Part shown: in pieces, positions 26,994 to 35,787 of the stretch
Numbering within the stretch: position 1 is the first letter of the stretch
How the letters are laid out: every line of letters starts with the position of its first letter
Origin: Trueperella abortisuis
Lineage (GTDB): Bacteria > Actinomycetota > Actinomycetes > Actinomycetales > Actinomycetaceae
DNA length: 64,000 nt
NCBI RefSeq assembly: GCF_030811095.1
Contig: NZ_JAUSQL010000001.1
Span: 2,294,001 to 2,358,000, forward strand
Reading direction: 5' to 3'
Program-made: the position numbers and the translations under genes
The notes under the pieces: generated by a model
Told to the model about the DNA's origin: nothing
Database searches by the model: none
Seen by the model: only the letters and a program-made list of their open reading frames with translations

Positions 26994-27590
26994 CTACGAA
27001 AACAGTCGCTTCATGAGCACGGGCATCATCGTGCCCGGACAGGGCGGATAATCCGTGTCCTTTTCCGGCACTCGCCCGTTGGAAAGGATGCACCATCCCA
27101 CGGCATCTTTCCAGTTGTCGAACGGGAAATCCACCGGCAAGCGTTTGTCCTTTGGGTCACCGCCATGTACCTGCGCGTACTGGTTCTGAGCCTGACTTTG
27201 AGTAGCTACGTTGCCGATGCGCTGGTAATGCGCGCATAGCCAGACCTCAAAACACGGATCAGAGACCACCGCACGGATCTTCTGGCCCTTTGCCCCGCTC
27301 CTAAGACACTGGTCAACGAAGCCCCTCCTGTCCTTGCCATCGGCGTCGACGACGATCCACACCTCGTCGTAACTCGAGGTATCACCGGCCGGGGCGGTCA
27401 GCTTTTGCAGCACCCGTTCTGGTTCCCCATCGACCGCCTGCACTTTGACGGAGAGTTTCTTCGCTGGATCCTCGTGAACCCTCTTCTGAACCAACGTTAG
27501 GTACTCTCGTTCGGTGATCTTCCCATTCGTGGCCAGCAAGATTGTCGTCTTCTCTGTACGCCGACGCCGGCCCGGCTGCCTCCTACCCAT
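26994..27590 (-). CDS. RloB-family protein (AbiLii-like)
   Basis: 198 residues from ATG 27590; a longer open frame reaching 27941 only overlaps the ATPase gene. The protein begins with a basic stretch and then TILLATNGKITEREYLTLV, the start of the RloB domain, with the acidic motif VWIVVDADGK near residue 80-90 and SDPCFEVWLCAHYQ. RloB proteins are linked to restriction loci and pair with AAA ATPases; AbiLii of the lactococcal AbiL phage-abortive system belongs here. It starts 11 bases after the ATPase stop, so the two form an operon. A toprim-like nuclease activity is inference. Confidence 0.82.
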   Translation of the reverse strand: MGRRQPGRRRRTEKTTILLATNGKITEREYLTLVQKRVHEDPAKKLSVKVQAVDGEPERVLQKLTAPAGDTSSYDEVWIVVDADGKDRRGFVDQCLRSGAKGQKIRAVVSDPCFEVWLCAHYQRIGNVATQSQAQNQYAQVHGGDPKDKRLPVDFPFDNWKDAVGWCILSNGRVPEKDTDYPPCPGTMMPVLMKRLFS

Positions 27591-27600
27591 CGCTCGGCGC

Positions 27601-28896
27601 TCAATTCTCCAGCCAGCGTACGAGCGACCGGTCGTCGATACTCGGAATTGCGCCGTACGCGCCGGCCAGGTAGCGCTTTTCGAAGTTGCTATTCGGATGA
27701 ATGGGGTAATCGGCCAGGCTGAAAAGCTCCGAACGCCCCTCATCGTTTTTCTCGGTGAACCACACACTCGCCGGTTCAAGTAGGCGAACTGGCGAGTTAC
27801 CCAGGAGCCCAGAATCCTGGGTCGTGAAGATGATCTGCGCATGCTTCCGGTTGTATTCCGGATTGAGAAAAAGCTCGACAAGGAACCGCACGAGGCTCGG
27901 ATGAAGGCTCTCGTCCAACTCGTCGACGAGGAGGATGCCACCGTTCTTCATCAAAGTCAGCGCCCGCCAAGACATGACGAGCCATACCTGGGTGCCAGCA
28001 CTTTGGGCGTCAAGCGCTAACTCAAACGTCTTACCTCCCGCGCCGCGATGAACAAAAACCACCTTCGATCGCATCTCCGGGACGTTGGGAGCCATCTCAT
28101 CCTCGACAGCAGGGTCGCCCATCGAGCGCCGCATCCGTTCAAGTAACGCTGGCGGTATGCGTTCTTGTTTGACCTTCACACTTTCGATGCCGACATCGGC
28201 GACACGCAAGAGGGCTTCGGCCAAGTCCTCCGCATCACTGCCACCCGCAAGCATCTCTTGGATTATCCGTTCTGTTATGGCGAAACGCGAGCGCGAGTTG
28301 GCGGGGAAGGATTGAATGCCGCGGCCCGCTGCGAGCGCCTCAGCAATAGATTCCAGCCCCGCGTGCCCGTAATCAAGCGCTACAGCTAGATAGAGCGCTG
28401 AGGCCTTCGTCAGTTTCCGTACCTCATCCGAAGGTCCACGGAGCGCTGCACCTTTCGAGAACTTCATCGGCATATCCAGGCTCTCTTGAGAACGAGAGAA
28501 AATCTTGCGCGGCCATCGATTCTCGTAGGAACGCAACTCTTCGAACGCTACACCCCAGTCGGCGGCGCGAACCGTGTACCGATAGCGGATACCATTGACA
28601 ACAAAATCAGCTTCGTAGTTCGTGGTCGGAGATGGCTCAGCGCAGGCTAGTGAAGGCTGATAAAGGAACCGACCCGCGCGTTGCTGCCACACGGCACGAC
28701 CGAGGACCTCAATAGCCATAATCAGCGTCGACTTGCCGGAGGCATTCGCCCCGAAGATCGCCGTCACCGGGGACAGCACATCCGTCCACGACTTGCCTTC
28801 GCGTGGAAGAACCGTGTCAAATCCAGGGCACGCAAAATCGAGCTCCGCGCGATCCGCAAAAGCACGGAAATTCTCGACAGCGAAGCTAATAAACAT
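27601..28896 (-). CDS. AAA family ATPase (AbiLi / RloA-like)
   Basis: 431 residues, an ABC/SMC-type AAA_15/21 ATPase. The N-terminus FISFAVENFRAFADRAEL is typical, Walker A is GANASGKST near 49-57, and the Walker B region is GGILLVDELDESLHPSLV near 315, followed by the switch IIFTTQDSGLL. A charged insert lies between. Together with the downstream RloB-family gene it forms a two-gene cassette like AbiLi/AbiLii, in which the ATPase probably senses infection and controls the effector (inference from known systems). It is monodirectional and isolated between a MITE-like element and an aldose epimerase gene, suggesting an acquired defence islet. Confidence 0.85.
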   Translation of the reverse strand: MFISFAVENFRAFADRAELDFACPGFDTVLPREGKSWTDVLSPVTAIFGANASGKSTLIMAIEVLGRAVWQQRAGRFLYQPSLACAEPSPTTNYEADFVVNGIRYRYTVRAADWGVAFEELRSYENRWPRKIFSRSQESLDMPMKFSKGAALRGPSDEVRKLTKASALYLAVALDYGHAGLESIAEALAAGRGIQSFPANSRSRFAITERIIQEMLAGGSDAEDLAEALLRVADVGIESVKVKQERIPPALLERMRRSMGDPAVEDEMAPNVPEMRSKVVFVHRGAGGKTFELALDAQSAGTQVWLVMSWRALTLMKNGGILLVDELDESLHPSLVRFLVELFLNPEYNRKHAQIIFTTQDSGLLGNSPVRLLEPASVWFTEKNDEGRSELFSLADYPIHPNSNFEKRYLAGAYGAIPSIDDRSLVRWLEN

Positions 28897-29063
28897 ATCA
28901 TCAGGATATCAAACTAGCCGCGATTCGTGACATTTTTTCTCAATACTGCCCCAGTTTTTGATTCAGAGAGCGAAACACTATCGACTAGGCCTCTCCATTA
29001 AGACGACGTGGCCCCCAACGACGCATGTCGCTCCACCCGCGAACCCCGGCTGGCGGCCACCGG

Positions 29064-30140
29064 CTAGCGCATGAGAGCTACCCGCACGTTGAGCTCGCAC
29101 TCGCCGCCCACCGGAACCATCATGCGCGCTTTCTCCTCGGGCCGGTTGAGCATGTTGGCCATGGTCGAGCACGGTTCAATCGCGATCGACTTCATCGGGT
29201 CGCGCTTGAGCGGCGCCCCCGTGAAAACGTGGAAATTGGCGCGGCAGGGCGCGGGCTTGGCGGCCCGGTCGGCCTGAGCCGACCCGGACGGCGAGCCCGC
29301 GCACCCGGCAGGCAGGCTTCGGGATCGGCCCATCGCGATCGACAGTCCGTAGCCGAGGCCGGTGTCCACGTAGGCGGTGGCCGCACCTCCATCAAAGTGA
29401 AGGCCGGTGAAGGCGGAGTCGAGAGCATCGTGGAGGTTGATCTCACGGAGGAAGTCGGCTGCCGGAACCCACGCGGGTGCGGGCCGCACGGGCACGCCCG
29501 CACCCGCCACGGGGGCCGCACGCGTCCCAGTCCCCTCGTCGATCGGGACGAAGGCCGCCTCCCCCTCGAGCGGCAACAGCCTGCCATCCACCACAATCCG
29601 TTCCGTTGCCGGCAACCACAACCGCGCCTCCGCCAGCGAGGCCACCGTGAAGTAGGGGTGCCAGCCCAACCCGATCGGCACCGGGCGGCCGGCACCATTT
29701 CGAGCGAAGACCGTCACGCCCAGTTCGCCAGGAATCGAGATGTCGTAGCGAATCCGCACCTCGATCGGGCCGCGGAAAGCCGACGAGTCGGGAATCGTGG
29801 CGACCAGTTCGACATGGTCGGCCTGAGCCGCATCCCCGTCACCCAGCTCCAGCCCGACCGGCGTGAATTCCAGACCCCACACCAGCCCGTGCAGACCCTC
29901 CTCGTTCGTGACCCCGAGGGTGGAGCGGGCCACGCCGTCGTCGTCCCAGAGAGCGTTGGCGGTCCGGTTCGGCCAGGGCACGAGCACGGCGTTGCGGAAC
30001 CCGTCGAGTTCCTCCTGCTCGGCGGCGCTCCGGTACCCGTCCAGAACCGACGAGCCAAGACCGGGATCCCAGCCCAGGATCATCGCTCCGCGGGTCGACA
30101 GCCGAAGCCGCTGGTCACCGTGCGAGATCTCGATGAACAT
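29064..30140 (-). CDS. Aldose 1-epimerase-like protein
   Basis: 358 residues of the galactose mutarotase-like beta-sandwich fold. Family signals include GFRNAVLVPWPNRTANALW, LHGLVWG with the conserved His, and GLGWHPYF with the second His. Such enzymes interconvert alpha and beta anomers of aldoses. A stretch near residues 280-306 (Ser/Ala/Gly/Pro-rich) looks like a low-complexity insertion before the last strands, which then read FHVFTGAP and IAIEPCSTMANMLN. No sugar operon adjoins it. Confidence 0.85.
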   Translation of the reverse strand: MFIEISHGDQRLRLSTRGAMILGWDPGLGSSVLDGYRSAAEQEELDGFRNAVLVPWPNRTANALWDDDGVARSTLGVTNEEGLHGLVWGLEFTPVGLELGDGDAAQADHVELVATIPDSSAFRGPIEVRIRYDISIPGELGVTVFARNGAGRPVPIGLGWHPYFTVASLAEARLWLPATERIVVDGRLLPLEGEAAFVPIDEGTGTRAAPVAGAGVPVRPAPAWVPAADFLREINLHDALDSAFTGLHFDGGAATAYVDTGLGYGLSIAMGRSRSLPAGCAGSPSGSAQADRAAKPAPCRANFHVFTGAPLKRDPMKSIAIEPCSTMANMLNRPEEKARMMVPVGGECELNVRVALMR

Positions 30141-30180
30141 TCCTAGCTCCTCACTCTTCGAATCCGGGCGCCGTTCTCGG

Positions 30181-30648
30181 TTACGCCCTACTCACCAACG
30201 CGGTCGCAATCGCCGCCAGCCCCTCGCCCCGCCCGGTGAAGCCCATCCGATCCGAGGTGGTGGCCGACACTGTCGCCGGCGCCCCCAGCGCAGCGCTCAT
30301 TGCGGCCTCCGCCTCAACCTTGCGCGGCGCGAAACGCGGCCTCTGCCCAATGATCTGCACCGACACGTTCTCTATCCGCCAGCCAGCCTCGCGCACCAGC
30401 CGCACCGATTCCGCCAGCAACGCCTCCCCCGAAGCGCCCGCCCACTCCGGGCGGTCCGTGCCGAACACCGTGCCCAGCTCGCCCACGCCACTGGCCATGA
30501 GGATCGCATCGCACGCCGCGTGAGCGGCCACGTCTCCGTCCGAGTGTCCCTCCAGCCCTCGCTCACCGTCCCAGCGCAGGCACGCAAGGTAGAGCGGGGT
30601 GTCGTCATCAGCGAACCGGTGGGCATCAAAAGCCGTGGCCACACGCAT
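30181..30648 (-). CDS. ispF: 2-C-methyl-D-erythritol 2,4-cyclodiphosphate synthase
   Basis: 155 residues from ATG 30648, whose A is the last base of the ispD stop (TGATG), so translation is coupled. It forms the cyclic diphosphate of the MEP isoprenoid pathway. Metal ligands are the DAH in TAFDAHRF and the His of [17 protein letters not shown]; the C-terminus [14 protein letters not shown] is conserved. Confidence 0.95.
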   Translation of the reverse strand: MRVATAFDAHRFADDDTPLYLACLRWDGERGLEGHSDGDVAAHAACDAILMASGVGELGTVFGTDRPEWAGASGEALLAESVRLVREAGWRIENVSVQIIGQRPRFAPRKVEAEAAMSAALGAPATVSATTSDRMGFTGRGEGLAAIATALVSRA

Positions 30649-31397
30649 CAACGCCCTCTTTTCTCCAACAGCATCTGCGCCACCGCCAAATCCCAGGCGG
30701 TGGTCACCTTCATCGCCTCCGGCGATCCCTCCACGAGCACGACCTCGCTGCCCATCGCCTCCACCAGCGCTGCATCATCTGGCGCCGCGCTCAGCTCATC
30801 CGCCCCGCGCTCGCGCCCGACCCGATGCGCCTCACGTACCAGCTGCGTGCGAAACCCCTGCGGCGTCTGCATCGCCCGCAACCGGCCCCGCTCGAGGGTC
30901 GCAACCACGGGCTCCACATCCACTTTTCCGACGACGTCGGACGCCCCAGCCGCGCTCACAGCCGCCCGCCGCTCGCCGACCTCCTTGATCGTGTCCGTCA
31001 CCGGCAGCGCCGGCACCACGGCGTCGTAACCCGCCTCCAGAGCGGCCCGCACGCGATCAATGACGGCCACCGGCGTCAGCGCCCGAGCGGCGTCGTGAAT
31101 GAGAACGAGATCGCTGGTGACGGCCTCCAGGCCGTTGGCCACGGAGCCCTGCCGCGTCTTCCCACCCACGACGAGTCGCGCGCTCACACCGCCGTCCGCG
31201 AGCGCCCTCTCAAAATCTTCCCGCGTCCGCTGCCCGGCGGGAATGGTCACGACGACGTCGTCCACCCCCGCGGCGTTCATCCCTCGGATCGCGTGGACCA
31301 GCAGGGGGACGCCGGCGAGCGGTACGAGCGCCTTGGGCATGTTGGCGCCAAGCCGGGTACCCGAGCCGGCGCCGGCGATGACGGCGGCGATTGACAT
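30648..31397 (-). CDS. ispD: 2-C-methyl-D-erythritol 4-phosphate cytidylyltransferase
   Basis: 249 residues. The nucleotide-binding start [20 protein letters not shown] is the IspD signature, followed by [12 protein letters not shown] and TPQGFR. It makes CDP-methylerythritol in the MEP pathway. Its start overlaps the carD stop by one base and its stop overlaps ispF, giving the conserved operon carD-ispD-ispF. Confidence 0.95.
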   Translation of the reverse strand: MSIAAVIAGAGSGTRLGANMPKALVPLAGVPLLVHAIRGMNAAGVDDVVVTIPAGQRTREDFERALADGGVSARLVVGGKTRQGSVANGLEAVTSDLVLIHDAARALTPVAVIDRVRAALEAGYDAVVPALPVTDTIKEVGERRAAVSAAGASDVVGKVDVEPVVATLERGRLRAMQTPQGFRTQLVREAHRVGRERGADELSAAPDDAALVEAMGSEVVLVEGSPEAMKVTTAWDLAVAQMLLEKRGR

Positions 31398-31933
31398 TAG
31401 TCTGCGGATTCGGCCGACTCCGGGGTGGCGGCCGTTGCCGCCGACTCCGCGTCAATCCCCATCACTTCATCGAGCAGGACATCGGCCTCTTCGTCCGTGA
31501 TGTCGCGGGCCAGCGCCACCTCAGAACCCAGGATCGCGCGGGCCTGGCCAAGCATGCGCTTCTCACCAGCCGACAGGCCACGGTCAACGTTGCGGCGAGA
31601 GAGGTCACGGACCACCTCAGCCACCTTGTTCACGTCGCCCGACGTCAGCTTCTCACCGTTGGCCTTGTAACGGCGCGACCAGTTCGCCGGCTCTTCCACG
31701 TCCGTCTCGCGTAGCACGTCGAACACACGCTCGAGCTGCTCCTCATTCGAGACGTCGCGAACACCCACTTGTTCAAGCGCCTCCTGTGGCACCTGAATAA
31801 TGAGATCGCCCTGCAGGATTCGGAGCGTCAGGTACGTGCGGGTCTCTCCACGCATCGTCTTCTCTGAGATTTCCTCAATGTAGGCCGCACCGTGGTGCGG
31901 GTATACGACGGTCTCGCCAACTTTGAAGCTCAC
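31397..31933 (-). CDS. carD: CarD-family RNA polymerase-binding regulator
   Basis: 178 residues. The N-terminal Tudor-like domain ([20 protein letters not shown]) binds the RNA polymerase beta subunit, and the C-terminal helical domain carries the conserved Trp ([16 protein letters not shown]) that stabilises open promoter complexes. The Ala/Glu/Ser tail of ~20 residues is extra. In Actinobacteria CarD is an essential activator of rRNA promoters. It heads the ispD-ispF operon. Confidence 0.95.
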   Translation of the reverse strand: MSFKVGETVVYPHHGAAYIEEISEKTMRGETRTYLTLRILQGDLIIQVPQEALEQVGVRDVSNEEQLERVFDVLRETDVEEPANWSRRYKANGEKLTSGDVNKVAEVVRDLSRRNVDRGLSAGEKRMLGQARAILGSEVALARDITDEEADVLLDEVMGIDAESAATAATPESAESAD

Positions 31934-32025
31934 TGGGGGATCACTCTTTTCTGAATCGATTTCCCACCCATTCTACCATTGAGCTTTGCCCGCTCTCGTT
32001 CCAAAAGTTTCGCCGAAAAGAAAAC

Positions 32026-32721
32026 CTAGCCTTCCGGATTCGACACGAGCTTGTAGCCCAATCCGCGCACCGTCACCAACGCCCGTGGATTCGCCGGCTC
32101 CACCTCGATCTTCGAACGGATCCGCTTGACGTGAACGTCCAGCGTCTTCGAATCACCAATGTAGGCCATGCCCCAGATGCGGTCGAGGATCTGCCCGCGC
32201 GTGAGCACCCGGTCCGGGTTCTCCATGAACAGCTCCAGCAGCTCGAACTCGCGCAACGGCATCCGGATCGGCTCACCCGCGACGCGGACCACGTGTGCAT
32301 CCAGGTCCATCTCGATTCGTCCCACGCGCAGCAGCTCCGCGGACTCCTCGCGCAGCGGGGCATCGGCCACCCGGCGCAGGATGGCCCGGATGCGGGCCAC
32401 CAGCTCACGGTAGGAATACGGCTTAGTCACGTAGTCGTCCGCGCCGATCTCCAGTCCCACCACCTTGTCGATCTCCGCGTCCTTCGCGGTGAGCATGATA
32501 ATCGGAACCTGGGACTGGGCGCGGATCCGCCGGCACACCTCGTTGCCCGAGATCCCCGGCAGCATGAGGTCGAGCAGCACCACATCGATGCCCTCCCCGA
32601 ACTTCTCCACCGCCGCCAGGCCATCTGACGCCGTTTCCACCTCGAAGCCGTCCCGCGACAGGTTAAACTCAAGCATGTCTCGATAGGTGGGTTCGTCCTC
32701 CACCACAAGTATCCGCGTCAT
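32026..32721 (-). CDS. regX3: Response regulator RegX3-like (OmpR/PhoB family)
   Basis: 231 residues from ATG 32721, which overlaps the kinase stop (ATGA). The receiver domain has ILVVEDEPTYRDML, the phospho-acceptor Asp in VVLLDLMLPG and the lysine in DDYVTKPYS. The C-terminal winged helix includes MPLREFELLELFMENPDR and VHVKRIRSKIE then VRGLGYKL. Position beside senX3 and divergent phoU and next to gpm marks it as RegX3, the phosphate-starvation regulator. Confidence 0.92.
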   Translation of the reverse strand: MTRILVVEDEPTYRDMLEFNLSRDGFEVETASDGLAAVEKFGEGIDVVLLDLMLPGISGNEVCRRIRAQSQVPIIMLTAKDAEIDKVVGLEIGADDYVTKPYSYRELVARIRAILRRVADAPLREESAELLRVGRIEMDLDAHVVRVAGEPIRMPLREFELLELFMENPDRVLTRGQILDRIWGMAYIGDSKTLDVHVKRIRSKIEVEPANPRALVTVRGLGYKLVSNPEG

Positions 32722-33911
32722 CGTGCGCCCTCCATATCCACAACCTCCTGGCTCTTGACGCCCTCCGGCGTGTGTGCCCCGGCGCTCTCCGGCACGTATG
32801 CCTCGGGCAGGATCATGGTGAACGTCGAACCCTGCCCCCTCTTGCTCCACACCTTGACCCGACCACCGTGCTCGGCCGCCACGTGCTTGACTATCGACAA
32901 CCCTAGCCCCGTTCCCCCAGTTTCACGCGAGCGGGCCCGGTCACCGCGGTAGAAGCGCTCAAAGATCCGCTCGCGGCTCTCCTTCGGGATGCCTTCGCCC
33001 TGATCAATCACAGAAATATGGACCTCCCCCGACTCCGCAGCCACAGCCACCGACACCTGCCCAAAATGGCGAGAGTAGCGCACCGCGTTGTCGAGAAGGT
33101 TACGCACCGCCGTCGTGAGCAGGGCCCGATCGCCGTACACCTGCAACCCAGACGCGCCACCCGAAACTAGGCGCACGTCGCGCGCCTCAGCCTCCACTCG
33201 CACCCGGTCCAGAGCCTCTGTCACGACGTCGTCCACCTCCACAAACTCCGAATCGGCCAGCGCATTCGAATCCTGCAGCCGGGAGAGCTGGATGATCTCC
33301 TGCACCAGCTGGGAAAGCCGCTCCGCCTCCGTCGTCAGCCGCGCCGAAAACCGCCGCACGTTCTCCGGCTCATCGGCCACCTGCGCCAGCGTCTCCGACA
33401 ACAACCCGATCGCGCCCACCGGCGTCTTCAGCTCGTGCGACACATTCGCCACGAAATCCCGCCGCGTTTCCTCCAAGCGGCGCTTTTCCGTGTTGTCCTC
33501 GAAAAGGATCAGCACCTTATCCCCCGAGATCGGGGTGGCCCGTACCGACAGGCGCAGCTCCGGCACGTCCGCATCCAAGCGCGGAAGTCGCAGGTCCAGC
33601 ACCGAGACTGCACCCGCTGAACGTGCCTCCGCCGCCAAGTCCCGAAGTTCCTGGCGCAGCTCACCATGCGGCACCAGCCCGTAGGCCGAGGTGATCGACG
33701 ACGCCCGCAACACGGCGTCGTCGCCACCCAACACGATGTGCGACTGCGGCAAGGCAGCAAGCAGCGCGATCACGTCCGAATCATCCACCGCCGGCGCCGG
33801 CGCATCCGCCCTGCCCAGAAGCCGCTGCGAAATCTCGTAGGCCGCAATCGCCACCACAACCACAAGAATGCCGAGGAGGAAACCCACCCCGAAGCTGAAA
33901 CCGTCTGCCAT
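32718..33911 (-). CDS. senX3: Sensor histidine kinase SenX3-like
   Basis: 397 residues. One membrane helix (about 7-27) with only a very short outer part, a PAS-like region, then the H-box FVANVSHELKTPVGAIGLLS (phospho-His near 160), N-box NLLDNAVRYSR, and G-boxes DQGEGIP and GGTGLGLSIVKH. It phosphorylates RegX3 under phosphate limitation; with PhoU it forms the actinobacterial Pho switch. No large extracellular sensor domain is present, as is usual for SenX3. Confidence 0.92.
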   Translation of the reverse strand: MADGFSFGVGFLLGILVVVVAIAAYEISQRLLGRADAPAPAVDDSDVIALLAALPQSHIVLGGDDAVLRASSITSAYGLVPHGELRQELRDLAAEARSAGAVSVLDLRLPRLDADVPELRLSVRATPISGDKVLILFEDNTEKRRLEETRRDFVANVSHELKTPVGAIGLLSETLAQVADEPENVRRFSARLTTEAERLSQLVQEIIQLSRLQDSNALADSEFVEVDDVVTEALDRVRVEAEARDVRLVSGGASGLQVYGDRALLTTAVRNLLDNAVRYSRHFGQVSVAVAAESGEVHISVIDQGEGIPKESRERIFERFYRGDRARSRETGGTGLGLSIVKHVAAEHGGRVKVWSKRGQGSTFTMILPEAYVPESAGAHTPEGVKSQEVVDMEGAR

Positions 33912-33994
33912 AATTCAAGCGTAAACCATCCCACCGACACTCCCGGGTCAACTCCCACACGTCTGCCAAACCGTCAATTGCCGTTAACCTACCC

Positions 33995-34018
33995 GGTGAA
34001 TTGTGTTCACCTGAACGT
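33995..34018 (+). promoter_or_regulatory. Candidate PHO/RegX3-type site before phoU
   Basis: GGTGAA-TTGTG-TTCACC (33995-34011) is a perfect 6-bp-arm dyad, and TTCACC is followed by TGAACG, so GTTCACCTGAAC-like half sites recur. It lies in the senX3-phoU divergent gap, where autoregulation by RegX3 is expected. Confidence 0.5.
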
Positions 34019-34111
34019 GATGAAATCTCACGAGGGAGCGAAGCCGCGCCCCTCTTAGCCCGCCAACCGGGTCACTCACATCCATCCGCGGCACACGAAC
34101 AAGGAGTACCG

Positions 34112-34786
34112 TTGCGCGAACAATTCCGTCAGCAGATGCAAGAGCTGTCTGACACCCTCGTCTTGCAAGCCAAGGCCGCCGCGAAAGCGATGACCGGCGC
34201 CGCCGCCTCTCTCAAGGACGCGAACCTCGCACTCGCCGAACGGGTCATCGACGCCGACCACTCCATCGACATGCTCGAGCGAAACATTGACGACATGGGC
34301 ATCTCCCTCCTCGCCCGCCAGGCACCAGTCGCCGGCGACCTTCGCACCGTTGTTTCCGCACTGCGCCTGTCCGCCACCCTCGAACGCATGGGCGACCTCG
34401 CCCGCCACGTCGCCTACGTCGCCCGCGGACGCTTCCCCCACGCCGTCGTCCAGGGCGAAGTCAAGGATCTGTTCGAGGAGATGGCCACCAAGGCCGCCGA
34501 GGTCGGCGTGCTCGTGGCGCGCCTCGTCGAGACCCAAGACCTGTCCATCGCCGACCGTATCATCGCCGACGACGACGTCCTCGACGACCTCCACACCCGC
34601 ACCTTCGACTACGTCCTCGATGAGTCTCTGGAGCTGACCCGCCAGGAGATCGTCGACATCATCCTGCTCGGCCGCTACCTTGAGCGCTTTGGCGATCACG
34701 GCGTCTCGGTGGCTCACCGCATGCGCTTTCTCGTGACCGGCATGGCGCTGGACGCGGAGGAGATGGGCCAGATCGAGGAGTTCTAA
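34112..34786 (+). CDS. phoU: Phosphate signalling protein PhoU
   Basis: 224 residues from a TTG at 34112, five bases after AAGGAG; the ATG/GTG options upstream have no RBS. Two three-helix bundles are visible, each with the PhoU metal-binding signature (LRLSATLERMGDLARHVAYVA and LLGRYLERFGDHGVSVAHRM, both with ER(M/F)GD). PhoU restrains the sensor kinase when phosphate is plentiful. It is divergent from senX3-regX3. Confidence 0.92.
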   Translation: MREQFRQQMQELSDTLVLQAKAAAKAMTGAAASLKDANLALAERVIDADHSIDMLERNIDDMGISLLARQAPVAGDLRTVVSALRLSATLERMGDLARHVAYVARGRFPHAVVQGEVKDLFEEMATKAAEVGVLVARLVETQDLSIADRIIADDDVLDDLHTRTFDYVLDESLELTRQEIVDIILLGRYLERFGDHGVSVAHRMRFLVTGMALDAEEMGQIEEF

Positions 34787-34799
34787 GGCTCCGGCCGGG

Positions 34800-34876
34800 C
34801 TGGCGCTCGCCGGCTGGGCTGGCGCTCGCCGGCTGGGCTGGCGCTCGCCGGCTGGGCTAGGCGCTCGCCGGCTGGG
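34800..34876 (+). repeat. 19-bp tandem repeat downstream of phoU
   Basis: Three identical 19-bp copies of CTGGCGCTCGCCGGCTGGG (34800-34856) plus a 20-bp variant (34857-34876). Each copy is itself partly self-complementary. Confidence 0.85.
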
Positions 34877-34909
34877 CCGGGCTAGGCGGATTGGGCACTC
34901 GCACGGCAA

Positions 34910-34956
34910 GGCGGGCGGCTCCGAACCGGCATTCGCCACGTTCGGAGCCGCCCGCC
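34910..34956. terminator. Bidirectional terminator between phoU and gpm
   Basis: A perfect 17-bp stem GGCGGGCGGCTCCGAAC/GTTCGGAGCCGCCCGCC with a 13-nt loop separates these convergent genes. Confidence 0.75.
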
Positions 34957-34976
34957 CCTGTGCAGGCAGTCTCCTG

Positions 34977-35717
34977 CTACTTGCCCTGGTTGGCCACGGC
35001 CTCGATGGCGGCCTTTGCCGCCTCGGGGTCGAGGTAGGTGCCACCCTTCTTGACCGGCTTGAGGGTCTCCTCGTCAAGCTCGTAGTAGAGCGGGATGCCG
35101 GTGGGGATATTGAGGCCGGAGATGTCCTCGTCCGAGATCTCGTCCAGCATCTTGACGATGGCACGCAGCGAGTTGCCGTGGGCCGCGATCATCACGGTCT
35201 TACCCGTCTTCAGATCCGGGACGATGGCCTCCTCCCAGTACGGGAGCAGGCGGGCGATGACGTCCTTGAGGCACTCCGACAGCGGAATTGGCTCTCCGGC
35301 GTAGCGCGGGTCAGAATCCTGTGAGTACTCGGAGCCGACCTCGATCTCCGGCGGGGCGACGTCGAAGGAACGACGCCACTGCATGAACTTCTCCTCGCCG
35401 TACTCGTCGCGGATCTCCTTCTTGTTCTTGCCCTGCAGGGCGCCGTAGTGACGCTCGTTGAGGCGCCAGTTCCGGTGAACCGGGATCCAGTGGCGGTCGG
35501 CGGCGTCGAGCGCAAGATTCGCAGTCATGATCGCGCGGCGTAGCAGCGACGTGTGGAGAATGTCGGGCAGCACACCCGCATCGGTGAGGAGCTTGCCGGC
35601 GTGGCTCGCTTCCTTCACGCCCTTCTCCGACAGCGGCACATCCACCCATCCGGTGAAGAGGTTCTTTGCGTTCCATTCGCTCTCGCCGTGGCGAACGAGC
35701 ACCAACTTGTACACCAT
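34977..35717 (-). CDS. gpmA: 2,3-bisphosphoglycerate-dependent phosphoglycerate mutase
   Basis: 246 residues from ATG 35717 with AAGGAA in front. The phospho-His motif [12 protein letters not shown] is at the N-terminus, followed by [14 protein letters not shown] and the second catalytic His in [16 protein letters not shown]. It interconverts 3- and 2-phosphoglycerate in glycolysis. The gpm/senX3/regX3/phoU neighbourhood is conserved in Actinobacteria. Confidence 0.95.
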   Translation of the reverse strand: MVYKLVLVRHGESEWNAKNLFTGWVDVPLSEKGVKEASHAGKLLTDAGVLPDILHTSLLRRAIMTANLALDAADRHWIPVHRNWRLNERHYGALQGKNKKEIRDEYGEEKFMQWRRSFDVAPPEIEVGSEYSQDSDPRYAGEPIPLSECLKDVIARLLPYWEEAIVPDLKTGKTVMIAAHGNSLRAIVKMLDEISDEDISGLNIPTGIPLYYELDEETLKPVKKGGTYLDPEAAKAAIEAVANQGK

Positions 35718-35787
35718 ATTGTTCCTTCTCTTTCGAAGAGGTTGCGCGTTTTCGCGCATCAACTTCATTCTATCGTTTAATGGTCCC

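Noticed and set aside
27591..27941. N-terminal extension of the rloB-like frame
   Set aside because: It overlaps the C-terminus of the ATPase gene by over 300 bp and is low-complexity Arg/Ser; ATG 27590 fits the family start.
34076..35164. Long minus-strand frame across phoU
   Set aside because: It is antisense to phoU, whose helices and ER(M/F)GD motifs are intact, and runs through the tandem repeat and terminator.
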